Of a stretch of 47,334 nucleotides of DNA, positions 9,000 to 16,471 are shown one piece after another. Origin of the DNA: Flavobacteriales bacterium MED-G22. Lineage in GTDB: Bacteria > Bacteroidota > Bacteroidia > Flavobacteriales > Flavobacteriaceae. The notes beneath the pieces are model-generated. The model searched no databases and was not told where the DNA came from. It saw only the letters and a program-made list of their open reading frames with translations. The first letter of the stretch is position 1, and every line of letters starts with the position of its first letter. Location: the NCBI GenBank assembly GCA_002457295.1, contig NTKF01000006.1:1-47334 (forward strand), in the 5' to 3' direction. Both the position numbers and the translations under genes were made by a program.

Positions 9000-9256
9000 A
9001 AATTTCTGTTGAACTTACATTGACCCCTTTAAAAGACGATTTTCGTACCTCAATTAAAGAATTCATAAAAACACTTAGAGGGTCAAACTTTATCATTAAG
9101 GAAACACCCTTAAGTACCCAAATCTATGGAGATTATGATACCTTAATGAAATATTTGACTTCAGAAATAAAGGTCCTTTTTGAACAGGAAATGGCTTGTA
9201 TGATGCATATCAAAATAGTAAAAGGTGATCGCAGTGATTATGTTGCAGATTTTTAA
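8996..9256 (+). CDS. Thiamine-binding protein (MTH1187/YkoF-like)
   Basis: The 86-residue protein resembles the small ferredoxin-like-fold thiamine-binding family (Thiamine_BP, formerly DUF77). The ELTLTPLKDDF opening, the TPLSTQIYGDYDTLM core and the KIVKGDRSDY end fit flavobacterial members. It probably binds thiamine or a related pyrimidine in the cytosol. It overlaps the PPTase gene by four bases and the next gene, a PnuC-type transporter, by up to about 17 bases, which links it to vitamin uptake. Confidence 0.8.
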   Translation: MKISVELTLTPLKDDFRTSIKEFIKTLRGSNFIIKETPLSTQIYGDYDTLMKYLTSEIKVLFEQEMACMMHIKIVKGDRSDYVADF

Positions 9257-9899
9257 CATTTCAATAGAAAGCTCTCTGACAGAATTTTTTTTTGGCCCCT
9301 ACTTAGATTATTCTACTTCCCAAATATTTTTAGAAAGTATTGCAGCTTTGTTTGGCATTGCCAGTGTTTTATATTCTAGAATAAACAATGTGTGGGTTTT
9401 TCCCACTGGCCTTATTTCAACCTCAATTTATGTTTATTTATTATGGCAATTTGAATTGTTGGGAGACATGATAATCAATGCATACTATTTCTACATGAGT
9501 CTCTATGGTTGGTATTATTGGACCCGCAAACAGGAGGGGCAAATACGTCACCCCGTGACTCGATCCTCTCCAAAAGATTGGAAAATAGTAATTATTCTCT
9601 TTTTGCTAACAGTAGTATTTATTACAATAGTTTATTCAATTTTCAATAAGTGGAACAATGTTACAGCAATCGTAGATACAATAACTACTGGAATATTTTT
9701 TGTAGGTATGTGGCTAATGGCTAGAAGAAAAATTGAAAATTGGCTCTTTTGGATTGTTGGTGACTTGATTTCAATACCTCTTTATTTTTACAAAGGGTTA
9801 ACAATTAGCAGCTTACAATATATTATATTTACGTTCTTAGCAACCTTAGGCTATTTGCAATGGAAAAGACACTATCTCAACAAGACAACAATTGTGTAA
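9240..9899 (+). CDS. pnuT: PnuC family vitamin transporter, probably PnuT (thiamine)
   Basis: The polytopic inner-membrane protein (219 residues from ATG 9240; a GTG at 9225 would add five) has about seven hydrophobic segments and the PnuC signatures NVWVFPTGLISTSIYVYL and FYMSLYGWYYW. PnuC proteins take up unphosphorylated vitamins by facilitated diffusion, driven by intracellular phosphorylation. In Bacteroidota, PnuC relatives under TPP control transport thiamine (PnuT). The thiamine-binding gene upstream and the TPP-riboswitch TBDR downstream support thiamine, but nicotinamide riboside cannot be excluded from the sequence. It overlaps the kinase gene by 40 bases. Confidence 0.85.
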   Translation: MLQIFNISIESSLTEFFFGPYLDYSTSQIFLESIAALFGIASVLYSRINNVWVFPTGLISTSIYVYLLWQFELLGDMIINAYYFYMSLYGWYYWTRKQEGQIRHPVTRSSPKDWKIVIILFLLTVVFITIVYSIFNKWNNVTAIVDTITTGIFFVGMWLMARRKIENWLFWIVGDLISIPLYFYKGLTISSLQYIIFTFLATLGYLQWKRHYLNKTTIV

Positions 9900-10435
9900 A
9901 AGTAGTTTTATACGGCCCTGAATCTTCGGGGAAAACAACCATTGCAGCAGCTTTGGCTGATGCATTTAATACAGAGTGGGTGCCCGAATTTGCCCGAGAA
10001 TTTCTTCAGCAGAAATGGGATAATACACAAGAAGTCTGTTCATTAGAAGATTTGCACACAATAGCAATTGGTCAAATGGAAGCAGAGAACAAGGCTTTAC
10101 AAAAAGCCAATAAAGTCCTTTTTTGTGACACTAACATTTGGGTAACTAAAGTATGGTCTGAAACCCACTTTGATGGGTACTCAAGCCTCCAATTGAATCA
10201 ATGGGCTCAAGAAGTAAATTATCATTATTATTTATTGACATCACCTGACATTCCGTGGGAAAAAGACGATTTGAGAGACCGACCAAATCAAAGAGAAACC
10301 ATGTTTGATTACTTTGAAAAAACGTTAGTTGAAAATCATTTTCCCTACACTTGTTTAAAGGGGTCACACAAAAACCGTCTAAAGCAGGCTACTGAAGCGG
10401 TTCAAAATCTTTTAAAAAATCACTATGCTTACTGA
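9860..10435 (+). CDS. NadR-like P-loop kinase, candidate thiamine (or nicotinamide riboside) kinase
   Basis: The 191-residue protein carries a Walker A loop GPESSGKT at residues 19-26, of the type in the ribosylnicotinamide kinase domain of NadR, and a Walker B-like VLFCDTN near 86-92. PDIPWEKDDLRDRPNQRE matches the NadR lid region. There is no nucleotidyltransferase domain and no DNA-binding domain. A kinase that traps the vitamin brought in by PnuC is expected. Its place between a thiamine-type PnuC and DUF4301 suggests a thiamine substrate; nicotinamide riboside is the conservative alternative. It overlaps both neighbours (40 and 11 bases), which implies tight co-translation. Confidence 0.8.
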   Translation: MEKTLSQQDNNCVKVVLYGPESSGKTTIAAALADAFNTEWVPEFAREFLQQKWDNTQEVCSLEDLHTIAIGQMEAENKALQKANKVLFCDTNIWVTKVWSETHFDGYSSLQLNQWAQEVNYHYYLLTSPDIPWEKDDLRDRPNQRETMFDYFEKTLVENHFPYTCLKGSHKNRLKQATEAVQNLLKNHYAY

Positions 10436-11933
10436 AAAAGATCAAATTCGAATGGCAGATCTAGGACGTTCTCTTGAATTGATTCTTCGTCAAGAAGAAC
10501 AGTTGAAAAAAGGCCCTCAGACTTTAAATACACTAGAAGTAGCCGTAGTCGGTGACGGTATTCATCAACTCTCATCAAAAAACCAGGAAATTGCCCTACG
10601 CAATTTTCAACAGCAAAATAGCTCTCATTCATGGCAAAAATTTGTGCCTGCTTCAGGAGCGGCTAGTAGAATGTTTAGCGATTTATATCAGTATTGGAAC
10701 GAAAAAAGAAAACCACATTTTAATTTTAAACAATTTTTGGACTACCCTGAAAATAAAGACTTTAAAAAGTTCATCATCAACTTGAAAAGATTTCCTTTTT
10801 ATGCGAATATTCATGGCTATTTATTTGATCATGCAGGGCTATTTGATTTAGAAGGGGATTCTTTTTTTGATGCCTTTATAGATGTTCTCCTGAATGAGAA
10901 TCACTTAGCCTATAGTCATTTACCCAAGGGGCTAATCACTTTTTTCTCCGATGAAAAAGGAAACGCATTCACCCCATTTGAAGCCCATTTAGAAGAAGCA
11001 TTGAATATTGCTCCAAAAAATCAAAAAATCAAGTTGCATTTTACCATTGACAAAGAGCATCGTAAAACCTTTGAGACATTAGCAGAACTGTATTTAAACT
11101 CGAAGCAAGCAACGCTAGAGATTTCTTATTCTTATCAACATCCGCTGACTGATACTCCAGTGCTAGATCTCCAAAACAAATGGGTTAGAGATGAGCAAGA
11201 GCAACTTCTTTTTAGAAAAGGAGGCCATGGGGCTTTATTAGAAAATCTAAATCAAATGAACACTAATTTTGTTTGGCTTAAAAATATTGATAATATTCAA
11301 TGGGGTGAATTAAACAATACTACAATTCAGTGGATGCAAATTTTGGGAGGTATTACTCTTCAAATACAGAAAGAAATTTTCAAACATCTCAAAGATCTTG
11401 ATAACCAAAAACAAAACATTGACTACAGCCCTATAGTTAATTTTATACACGAACACTTCGATAAAACTTTCGAGCTCCAATCAGAAGGTAAGCCACCTCA
11501 CGAAAAGTTAAAAGATTATTTACACCGTCCACTTCGAGTTTGCGGTATGATTAAAAATGAGGGAAAAGCAGGTGGAGGTCCTTTTTGGGTGCATTCCAAA
11601 AGAGGGCGTCACCTCCAAATTATTGAAGGAGTAGAATTGGATTCAAAGTCTGCTGATTACCATAGTCTTATTCAAAACACAACACATTTCAACCCCGTAC
11701 TGATGGTTTGCGCGATTACAGATGTTAATGGAGAAAAATTTGCACTTCACGAGTTTAGCGATGACCAACGCTATATGATTACTCATAAAACAATTGGCCC
11801 CAAAAAAATTAAAGCATTAGAATGGCCTGGTTTATGGAATGGAGGCATGGCACATTGGAATACTTTTTTTGTTGAAGTTCCAAAACAAACATTTCATCCC
11901 GTAAAAAAAATCACAGATTTGTTGGGGGACTAA
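10425..11933 (+). CDS. DUF4301 family protein
   Basis: The 502-residue cytosolic protein has the family hallmark PASGAASRMF near residue 76, and LPKGLITFF and TPFEAHLEEAL around 165-190. These resemble, in order and spacing, the glycine-rich loop, the Lys-Pro-Leu site and the following helix of sugar nucleotidyltransferases (GxGTRM...KPL), but the match is weak and unproven. The second half holds a GGGPFWVHSKRG segment. No function is established. It overlaps the kinase gene by 11 bases and ends 21 bases before a TPP riboswitch region, so it is part of the thiamine set by context. Confidence 0.85.
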   Translation: MLTEKDQIRMADLGRSLELILRQEEQLKKGPQTLNTLEVAVVGDGIHQLSSKNQEIALRNFQQQNSSHSWQKFVPASGAASRMFSDLYQYWNEKRKPHFNFKQFLDYPENKDFKKFIINLKRFPFYANIHGYLFDHAGLFDLEGDSFFDAFIDVLLNENHLAYSHLPKGLITFFSDEKGNAFTPFEAHLEEALNIAPKNQKIKLHFTIDKEHRKTFETLAELYLNSKQATLEISYSYQHPLTDTPVLDLQNKWVRDEQEQLLFRKGGHGALLENLNQMNTNFVWLKNIDNIQWGELNNTTIQWMQILGGITLQIQKEIFKHLKDLDNQKQNIDYSPIVNFIHEHFDKTFELQSEGKPPHEKLKDYLHRPLRVCGMIKNEGKAGGGPFWVHSKRGRHLQIIEGVELDSKSADYHSLIQNTTHFNPVLMVCAITDVNGEKFALHEFSDDQRYMITHKTIGPKKIKALEWPGLWNGGMAHWNTFFVEVPKQTFHPVKKITDLLGD

Positions 11934-11949
11934 TTTTTTTATACTTTTA
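11918..11949 (+). promoter_or_regulatory. Promoter of the TPP-riboswitch transcript
   Basis: TTTG at 11918-11921 and TACTTTTA at 11942-11949 are separated by 20 bases, close to the Bacteroidota pattern (last base A instead of G). Transcription would start near 11955, just before the aptamer. The TTTG lies inside the last codons of DUF4301. Confidence 0.6.
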
Positions 11950-11952
11950 TAA

Positions 11953-12025
11953 CATCTCAAAGGGGTGCCCATTTGGGCTGAGATCATACCCATTGAACCT
12001 GGGCGGGTAATGCCGCCAAGGGAAA
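11953..12025 (+). ncRNA. TPP riboswitch (THI element) aptamer
   Basis: The sequence has the conserved parts of the THI box in order: GGGGTGCCC at 11962-11970, GGGCTGAGA at 11975-11983, ACCC at 11988-11991 with TTGAACCT, then GGCGG (12002-12006) closing a GTAATG loop with CCGCC (12013-12017), and AAGGGAA at 12018-12024. The pyrimidine-sensing CTGAGA and the TAATGCC pyrophosphate-side loop are intact. It binds thiamine pyrophosphate and should lower expression of the downstream TonB-dependent receptor when TPP is high. No U-tract terminator follows, which points to control of translation. Confidence 0.96.
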
Positions 12026-12062
12026 ATTAAGTTTAATTTATTATATAATCCAAAGAATAATA

Positions 12063-12099
12063 ACCCCTTTTATTCGAATAAAATTTAATTCGAATGAAA
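12063..12099 (+). promoter_or_regulatory. Candidate riboswitch expression platform masking the start codon
   Basis: Bases 12068-12079 can pair with 12088-12099 in a 12-pair stem (one T-G pair) with an eight-base loop; the start codon ATG 12094-12096 lies in the stem. Just before it, ACCCCTTT (12063-12070) is perfectly complementary to AAAGGGGT (11959-11966) in the aptamer. Pairing with the aptamer would break its ligand-binding core and remove the foot of the masking stem. This is a structural prediction from base pairing only. Confidence 0.5.
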
Positions 12100-14310
12100 C
12101 TAGTACATTTTTTTATTTTTGGACTTCTACTGATTCAAGCACCTCCACTAATAGCACAACAGCAACAAGATTCATTGTCTACCATTTCCTTGCAAGAAGT
12201 TCAAGTGCAAGGGCTTCGTGCAGAAAAAGATACTCCCGTCACTTTTTCTAATCTGACAAAAGAAGAACTGGCTGTCAGAAATTTAGGGCAGGACATTCCT
12301 ATACTGTTAAACTATTTGCCTGGCGTGGTGACCACTAGTGATGCTGGAGCAGGCATTGGTTATACCGGAATTCGTGTAAGAGGGAGTGATGCCACTCGTA
12401 TTAATATTACAATCAATGGAATTCCCTACAATGATGCTGAATCACAAGGCACTTATTGGGTCAATCTACCTGATGTGGCCTCATCTATTCAATCTTTTCA
12501 GTTACAAAGAGGAGTAGGAACCTCTACTAATGGGCCTGGTGCTTTTGGGGCTAGTTTAAATCTTGAAACCGATTTTATGTCTGCAGATGCTTTTGCTGAA
12601 ATTGCCTCTAGTGCAGGTTCTTTTAATACTCAAAAAAACACTTTTCGATTTTCAACAGGTTTATTAAAGAATCATTTTGTTTTTTCTGGCAGACTTTCCA
12701 AAATTAATTCAGAGGGATATATCGACCGGGCAAGTTCTAACTTAAATGGTTACACTTTTCAAATGGCCTATAAAGATGAGAAAAGGTTGCTCAAAGGAGT
12801 ATTTTTTGGGGGTCATGAAATCACTTACCAAGCTTGGTATGGCCTAGATACAGAAACCCTAAAAAATGAAAGAACCTATAACCCTGCAGGTGAAATATAT
12901 GACAATCAAGGAGTCATAAGCGATTATTATGACAATCAAGTTGATAATTATGCCCAAGATCATTTTCAGTTCCATTGGAAGGAGTTTTTAAGTGATGCAT
13001 GGACATTTTCATTAGGCTTGAATTATACTCATGGGCGCGGTTTTTATGAAGAGTATAATGACTTGTGGTATAACCAAAATATTAGCTTCGGCAGCAATAC
13101 AAATTTTGATTATCTGCAACTCTCGCCCTATAGGTTAGGGAATCAGACCATCAATACTACCGAAAACGTAACTAAAAAATGGTTAGACAATGATTATTAT
13201 GTAACCACTGTAGGGCTGCAATACGACATCGAAAAAATTAAATTAAATATTGGGGGTCTTTATAGCTCTTATGATGGAGATCATTTTGGGGAATTGGTTT
13301 GGGCGCAGATGGCAGGAAATGTACTTCCTAGGCATCATTTTTATGAAAGTAATTCAATCAAGAGAGAAACGAGCGGATTTTCTAAACTTAACTACTTAAT
13401 CTCTGAAAAATGGAATGCCTATGTTGACCTTCAATTGAGACATATCACTTATAAAACCAATGGTACATTGAATGGCCCTCGAGATTTTAATGTAAATGAA
13501 TCTTTTACTTTTTTTAACCCAAAATTAGGATTGACCTACAAAACTTCAGAAAACCAACGCTGGTATGGCTCTTATGCCAAGGCCCAACGAGAACCAAACC
13601 GAACAGATTATGAAAATGGAGATCCAAAACCAGAAACCCTTCATGATTTTGAATTAGGCTTGCGCAAAGAAACGGAACAGATCAATTGGCAAGCAAACCT
13701 TTATTGGATGCAATACAAAGATCAATTGGTTTTAACAGGAGCTTTAGATGAAGTGGGATATCCTATTAGAGAAAATGTAGGAAAAAGTAGAAGAATTGGA
13801 ATAGAAATCGATGCTAAAATAAAGTTTTCTCCACTTTGGTTATGGCAGCCAAATGTGGCATTGAGTCAAAATAAAAACTTAGATTTTAAATTTCAAAGAG
13901 ATGGTAATATTGAGAATTTAGGGGCGACAAACCTTTCCTATTCACCATCTGTTGTAGCTGGAAACGCTTTTATTTTTGCTCCCTCTACAACGTTCCAAAT
14001 AGGCCTGTTGTCTAAATATGTTGGGAAGCAATATATGGGAAATATTGATTCTGAAAATTCAGTACTAGATGCCTATTTCACTTCAGATCTCAATGCAACC
14101 TACCTTTTTCAAAAGCTAAGTTGGGCAAAAGAGGTTCAATTTTTACTTTTAATAAATAATATATTCAATACCCTATATGAATCCAATGGCTATTTTTACA
14201 CCTATGATGATGATTGGTCAGTTGCAGGTCAAATAAAAACGATTGAAGGTGCCGGTTTTTATCCACAGGCTGGGATCAATTTTTTAGTAGGAATTAGAGT
14301 CTTATTTTAA
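12094..14310 (+). CDS. TonB-dependent outer-membrane receptor, probable thiamine uptake
   Basis: The 738-residue protein has a signal peptide (about residues 1-21, ending at LIAQ), a likely TonB box near ISLQEVQV, a plug domain (about 45-165, with IRVRGSDATRINITINGIPYND and ASSIQSFQLQRGVGTS) and a 22-strand-type barrel ending in Phe. It lacks the N-terminal carboxypeptidase-regulatory-like domain of SusC-type receptors and no SusD follows, so it fits a small-molecule importer. The TPP riboswitch directly upstream makes thiamine or a thiamine precursor the likely cargo (the OMR1-type receptors known from Bacteroidota). Its stop interlocks with that of the convergent gene (TTAA at 14307-14310). 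Confidence 0.93.
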   Translation: MKLVHFFIFGLLLIQAPPLIAQQQQDSLSTISLQEVQVQGLRAEKDTPVTFSNLTKEELAVRNLGQDIPILLNYLPGVVTTSDAGAGIGYTGIRVRGSDATRINITINGIPYNDAESQGTYWVNLPDVASSIQSFQLQRGVGTSTNGPGAFGASLNLETDFMSADAFAEIASSAGSFNTQKNTFRFSTGLLKNHFVFSGRLSKINSEGYIDRASSNLNGYTFQMAYKDEKRLLKGVFFGGHEITYQAWYGLDTETLKNERTYNPAGEIYDNQGVISDYYDNQVDNYAQDHFQFHWKEFLSDAWTFSLGLNYTHGRGFYEEYNDLWYNQNISFGSNTNFDYLQLSPYRLGNQTINTTENVTKKWLDNDYYVTTVGLQYDIEKIKLNIGGLYSSYDGDHFGELVWAQMAGNVLPRHHFYESNSIKRETSGFSKLNYLISEKWNAYVDLQLRHITYKTNGTLNGPRDFNVNESFTFFNPKLGLTYKTSENQRWYGSYAKAQREPNRTDYENGDPKPETLHDFELGLRKETEQINWQANLYWMQYKDQLVLTGALDEVGYPIRENVGKSRRIGIEIDAKIKFSPLWLWQPNVALSQNKNLDFKFQRDGNIENLGATNLSYSPSVVAGNAFIFAPSTTFQIGLLSKYVGKQYMGNIDSENSVLDAYFTSDLNATYLFQKLSWAKEVQFLLLINNIFNTLYESNGYFYTYDDDWSVAGQIKTIEGAGFYPQAGINFLVGIRVLF

Positions 14311-15065
14311 AATTGAAAAGCAACACCTATAGCCACAACAAATTTTTGTAGATCAACACTGTCAGCATTTACAAATTGACTTCCCGTCAAGCTAAGATGA
14401 AGACGTTTGTTATAATTCAGGCCAACTTCAAAACCATAGCCCAGAGCTGTTGGAGGTAGATTTGTGCCAAAAAAGGAGTTGCGTTGCTCTGAATCACTAT
14501 GGTGAACGAACAAATGTGGATAGGCTAGAAAGTAGAGACTTTCGTTGTCCATCGGATTTTCAGTAATCAAGTTTTGAAAGCTCCACCCTAGTTCGAGGTA
14601 TTGGTCTAAAAAATAATTTCCATCAATTGCTTTTATGGGAAATGCTTCAATCAATTTTAGCCCTGTTCGTAAAGCTATTTTCGAGACCTTATTTTCTTTG
14701 ACTTTAAGTGGATAAGAAAAACGAAGGCTTGCGTTAGCCAGACCACCCACAGGGTTAAGAAGGTGTGAGGCAGCATTCAATTGGTCATTATTTTTCAAGA
14801 AAAGAGGAGAAGCAGAGGAGAAAACATCAAATTCAGTAACACTGCCTTTTCTAGCACTATAGCGCAAACTAATGAGGCCTGATCCTGTCAAAGTCAAATG
14901 ACCAATACTATTGAAACCTACCAATACCGATCTGAGAAAACGAACTTTAAAACTTGTTTCTTCTTTTTTTCCTGGGCTCGGGTCAACCGTCAATTGTTGC
15001 CCCATAAGTGGAACGGAAAAAAGTAGGATTGAGATAAAAAAGAGGCAAAGAGAAAATGATTTCAT
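14307..15065 (-). CDS. Secreted or outer-membrane beta-barrel-like protein, unknown function
   Basis: The 252-residue protein starts with a clear signal peptide (about residues 1-22, cut after LMGQ). The mature part shows alternating polar and hydrophobic strands rich in Gly, Ser and aromatics (for example FEVGLNYNKRLHLSLTG), and it ends in Phe, as outer-membrane barrels do. No family motif is recognised. It lies 13 bases after the Rieske-like lipoprotein gene on the same strand and may be co-transcribed with it. Its stop overlaps the receptor stop by four bases, with no terminator between them. Confidence 0.7.
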   Translation of the reverse strand: MKSFSLCLFFISILLFSVPLMGQQLTVDPSPGKKEETSFKVRFLRSVLVGFNSIGHLTLTGSGLISLRYSARKGSVTEFDVFSSASPLFLKNNDQLNAASHLLNPVGGLANASLRFSYPLKVKENKVSKIALRTGLKLIEAFPIKAIDGNYFLDQYLELGWSFQNLITENPMDNESLYFLAYPHLFVHHSDSEQRNSFFGTNLPPTALGYGFEVGLNYNKRLHLSLTGSQFVNADSVDLQKFVVAIGVAFQF

Positions 15066-15078
15066 CTGTCAAAAAAAA

Positions 15079-15525
15079 TTAATTCGAAATATATATTACA
15101 TCTCCTGTTTTTTGAATTTGATAAAAAAGCAAATTATAAGGGGTATTGTTTTCTTGAGAGGGATTGAGCAACTGCCCTGTGGCAAGACTATATTGATAGG
15201 ACTCGCAGCTACACACAGCTAAAACGCCTTCTAATTTAAGAGCAGAACAGCTTTCTAAAGAGTGGTTGGGACAGGTAGCCTCCCAGGCTAAAAAAGAGTT
15301 TCCATTTAAATTGAACACCAATACACCGTTGAGCCCAATATCATTAATTAATAGTCCACCTCCGGCAAAATTCAGTGCGTTATTGGAAGGAAGACGTAAG
15401 TTGAGCTGATAATTAACGGGCGAATTGGGTATATATGGGTTGCGTTCAATGGTATTCTTAGAACAACTTGTGCAACAGAGGAGAAAGACCCAAAAACAAA
15501 TACAAATTTTACTGTACCACCTCAT
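15079..15525 (-). CDS. Rieske-like-fold lipoprotein with altered cluster ligands
   Basis: The 148-residue protein has a lipobox ending at Cys21 (LLCCTSC), so it is probably a lipoprotein. The body resembles a Rieske [2Fe-2S] domain: a WEATCPNH segment (Cys85, His88), Cys93, and VCSCESYQYSLATGQ (Cys105, Cys107) followed by the usual turn where Rieske proteins have CPCHGS. The canonical ligand set C-x-H...C-x-x-H is not complete; the second His is missing (Glu/Ser instead). It may bind an unusual cluster or none. It is divergent from greA and 13 bases upstream of the barrel-like gene. Confidence 0.65.
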   Translation of the reverse strand: MRWYSKICICFWVFLLCCTSCSKNTIERNPYIPNSPVNYQLNLRLPSNNALNFAGGGLLINDIGLNGVLVFNLNGNSFLAWEATCPNHSLESCSALKLEGVLAVCSCESYQYSLATGQLLNPSQENNTPYNLLFYQIQKTGDVIYISN

Positions 15526-15530
15526 TTTTG

Positions 15531-15538
15531 TACATTTG
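15531..15538 (+). promoter_or_regulatory. -7 box of greA
   Basis: TACATTTG matches TAnnTTTG exactly; the -33 region has only a T-run (15507-15510). Transcription from about 15545 would leave a leader of about 46 bases before greA. Confidence 0.5.
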
Positions 15539-15590
15539 TTAGCTATACATCAAGCAAAAAAGCCCTGTCTTTTAATAAAACGAAAAAGTT

Positions 15591-16067
15591 ATGAGTAAAG
15601 TATCCTACTACACAGAAGAAGGCTTAAAAAAATTGAGAATGGAACTCAATCATCTCAAAGATGTAGAGCGTCCTAAAGCATCACAAGCTATTGCTGAGGC
15701 AAGAGACAAAGGTGATTTAAGTGAAAATGCAGAATATGATGCCGCCAAAGAAGCTCAAGGGATGTTAGAAATGCAAATTTCTAAACTAGAAGAAGTTCTT
15801 GCTAATGCGCGTATCATAAATGAATCTCAATTAGACACTTCAAAAGTTTTAGTCCTTTCAACAGTAGAGGTCAAAAATGTTGCCAATGGAGCTACAATGG
15901 AATATACCTTAGTAGCCCAAAGTGAGGCTGACCTTAAGTCAGGTAAAATTTCGGTTGATTCTCCTATTGGAAAGGGATTACTAGGAAAAAAAGTGGGAGA
16001 TCAAGCCGCAATCAGTGTTCCTAATGGCACTATCACTTTTGAAATTTTATCAATTTCAAGAACTTAA
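15591..16067 (+). CDS. greA: Transcription elongation factor GreA
   Basis: The 158-residue protein stimulates transcript cleavage by backtracked RNA polymerase. It has the N-terminal coiled coil (about 1-75) with the tip motif ARDKGDLSENAEYDAAKE containing the acidic Asp and Glu that enter the secondary channel, and the C-terminal FKBP-like domain with SPIGKGLLGKKVGD. Length is the family norm. The next gene starts directly at its stop (16068). Confidence 0.97.
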   Translation: MSKVSYYTEEGLKKLRMELNHLKDVERPKASQAIAEARDKGDLSENAEYDAAKEAQGMLEMQISKLEEVLANARIINESQLDTSKVLVLSTVEVKNVANGATMEYTLVAQSEADLKSGKISVDSPIGKGLLGKKVGDQAAISVPNGTITFEILSISRT

Positions 16068-16469
16068 ATGGCTAGTATATTTTCAAAAATTATTGCTGGA
16101 GAAATTCCTTGTCATAAAATTGCAGAAGACGAACATTGCTTCGCTTTTTTAGATATTAATCCTAACCAAACGGGACACACATTATGTGTTACAAAAAAAG
16201 AGAAGGATAAGTTCCTTGATTTATCTGAGGCTGACTATCAAAAACTGATGTTCTTTTCGAGAAAAGTAGCTCTAGCTATTCAAGAAACAATACCATGTAA
16301 ACGAGTGGGAATGAGTATTATTGGTCTTGAAGTGCCTCATGTTCATGTACACTTAATTCCTCTTCAAGCAATGACAGATGCTACATTTCAATCAAAAATT
16401 GAGGCCACACCAGAGCAACTGGCTCAAACAGCTGGTGCAATTGCTAAAGCTTTTCAAAACTTGACTTGA
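16068..16469 (+). CDS. HIT family nucleotide hydrolase/transferase
   Basis: The 133-residue protein has the histidine triad HVHVHLIP (His-x-His-x-His) near residues 93-100 and the opening FSKIIAGEIPCHKIAEDE of bacterial HINT-like proteins. They hydrolyse nucleoside phosphoramidates or related nucleotides. It begins immediately after greA, a common flavobacterial pairing, and only two bases separate its stop from the end of the convergent histidine-kinase gene. Confidence 0.93.
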   Translation: MASIFSKIIAGEIPCHKIAEDEHCFAFLDINPNQTGHTLCVTKKEKDKFLDLSEADYQKLMFFSRKVALAIQETIPCKRVGMSIIGLEVPHVHVHLIPLQAMTDATFQSKIEATPEQLAQTAGAIAKAFQNLT

Positions 16470-16471
16470 AA

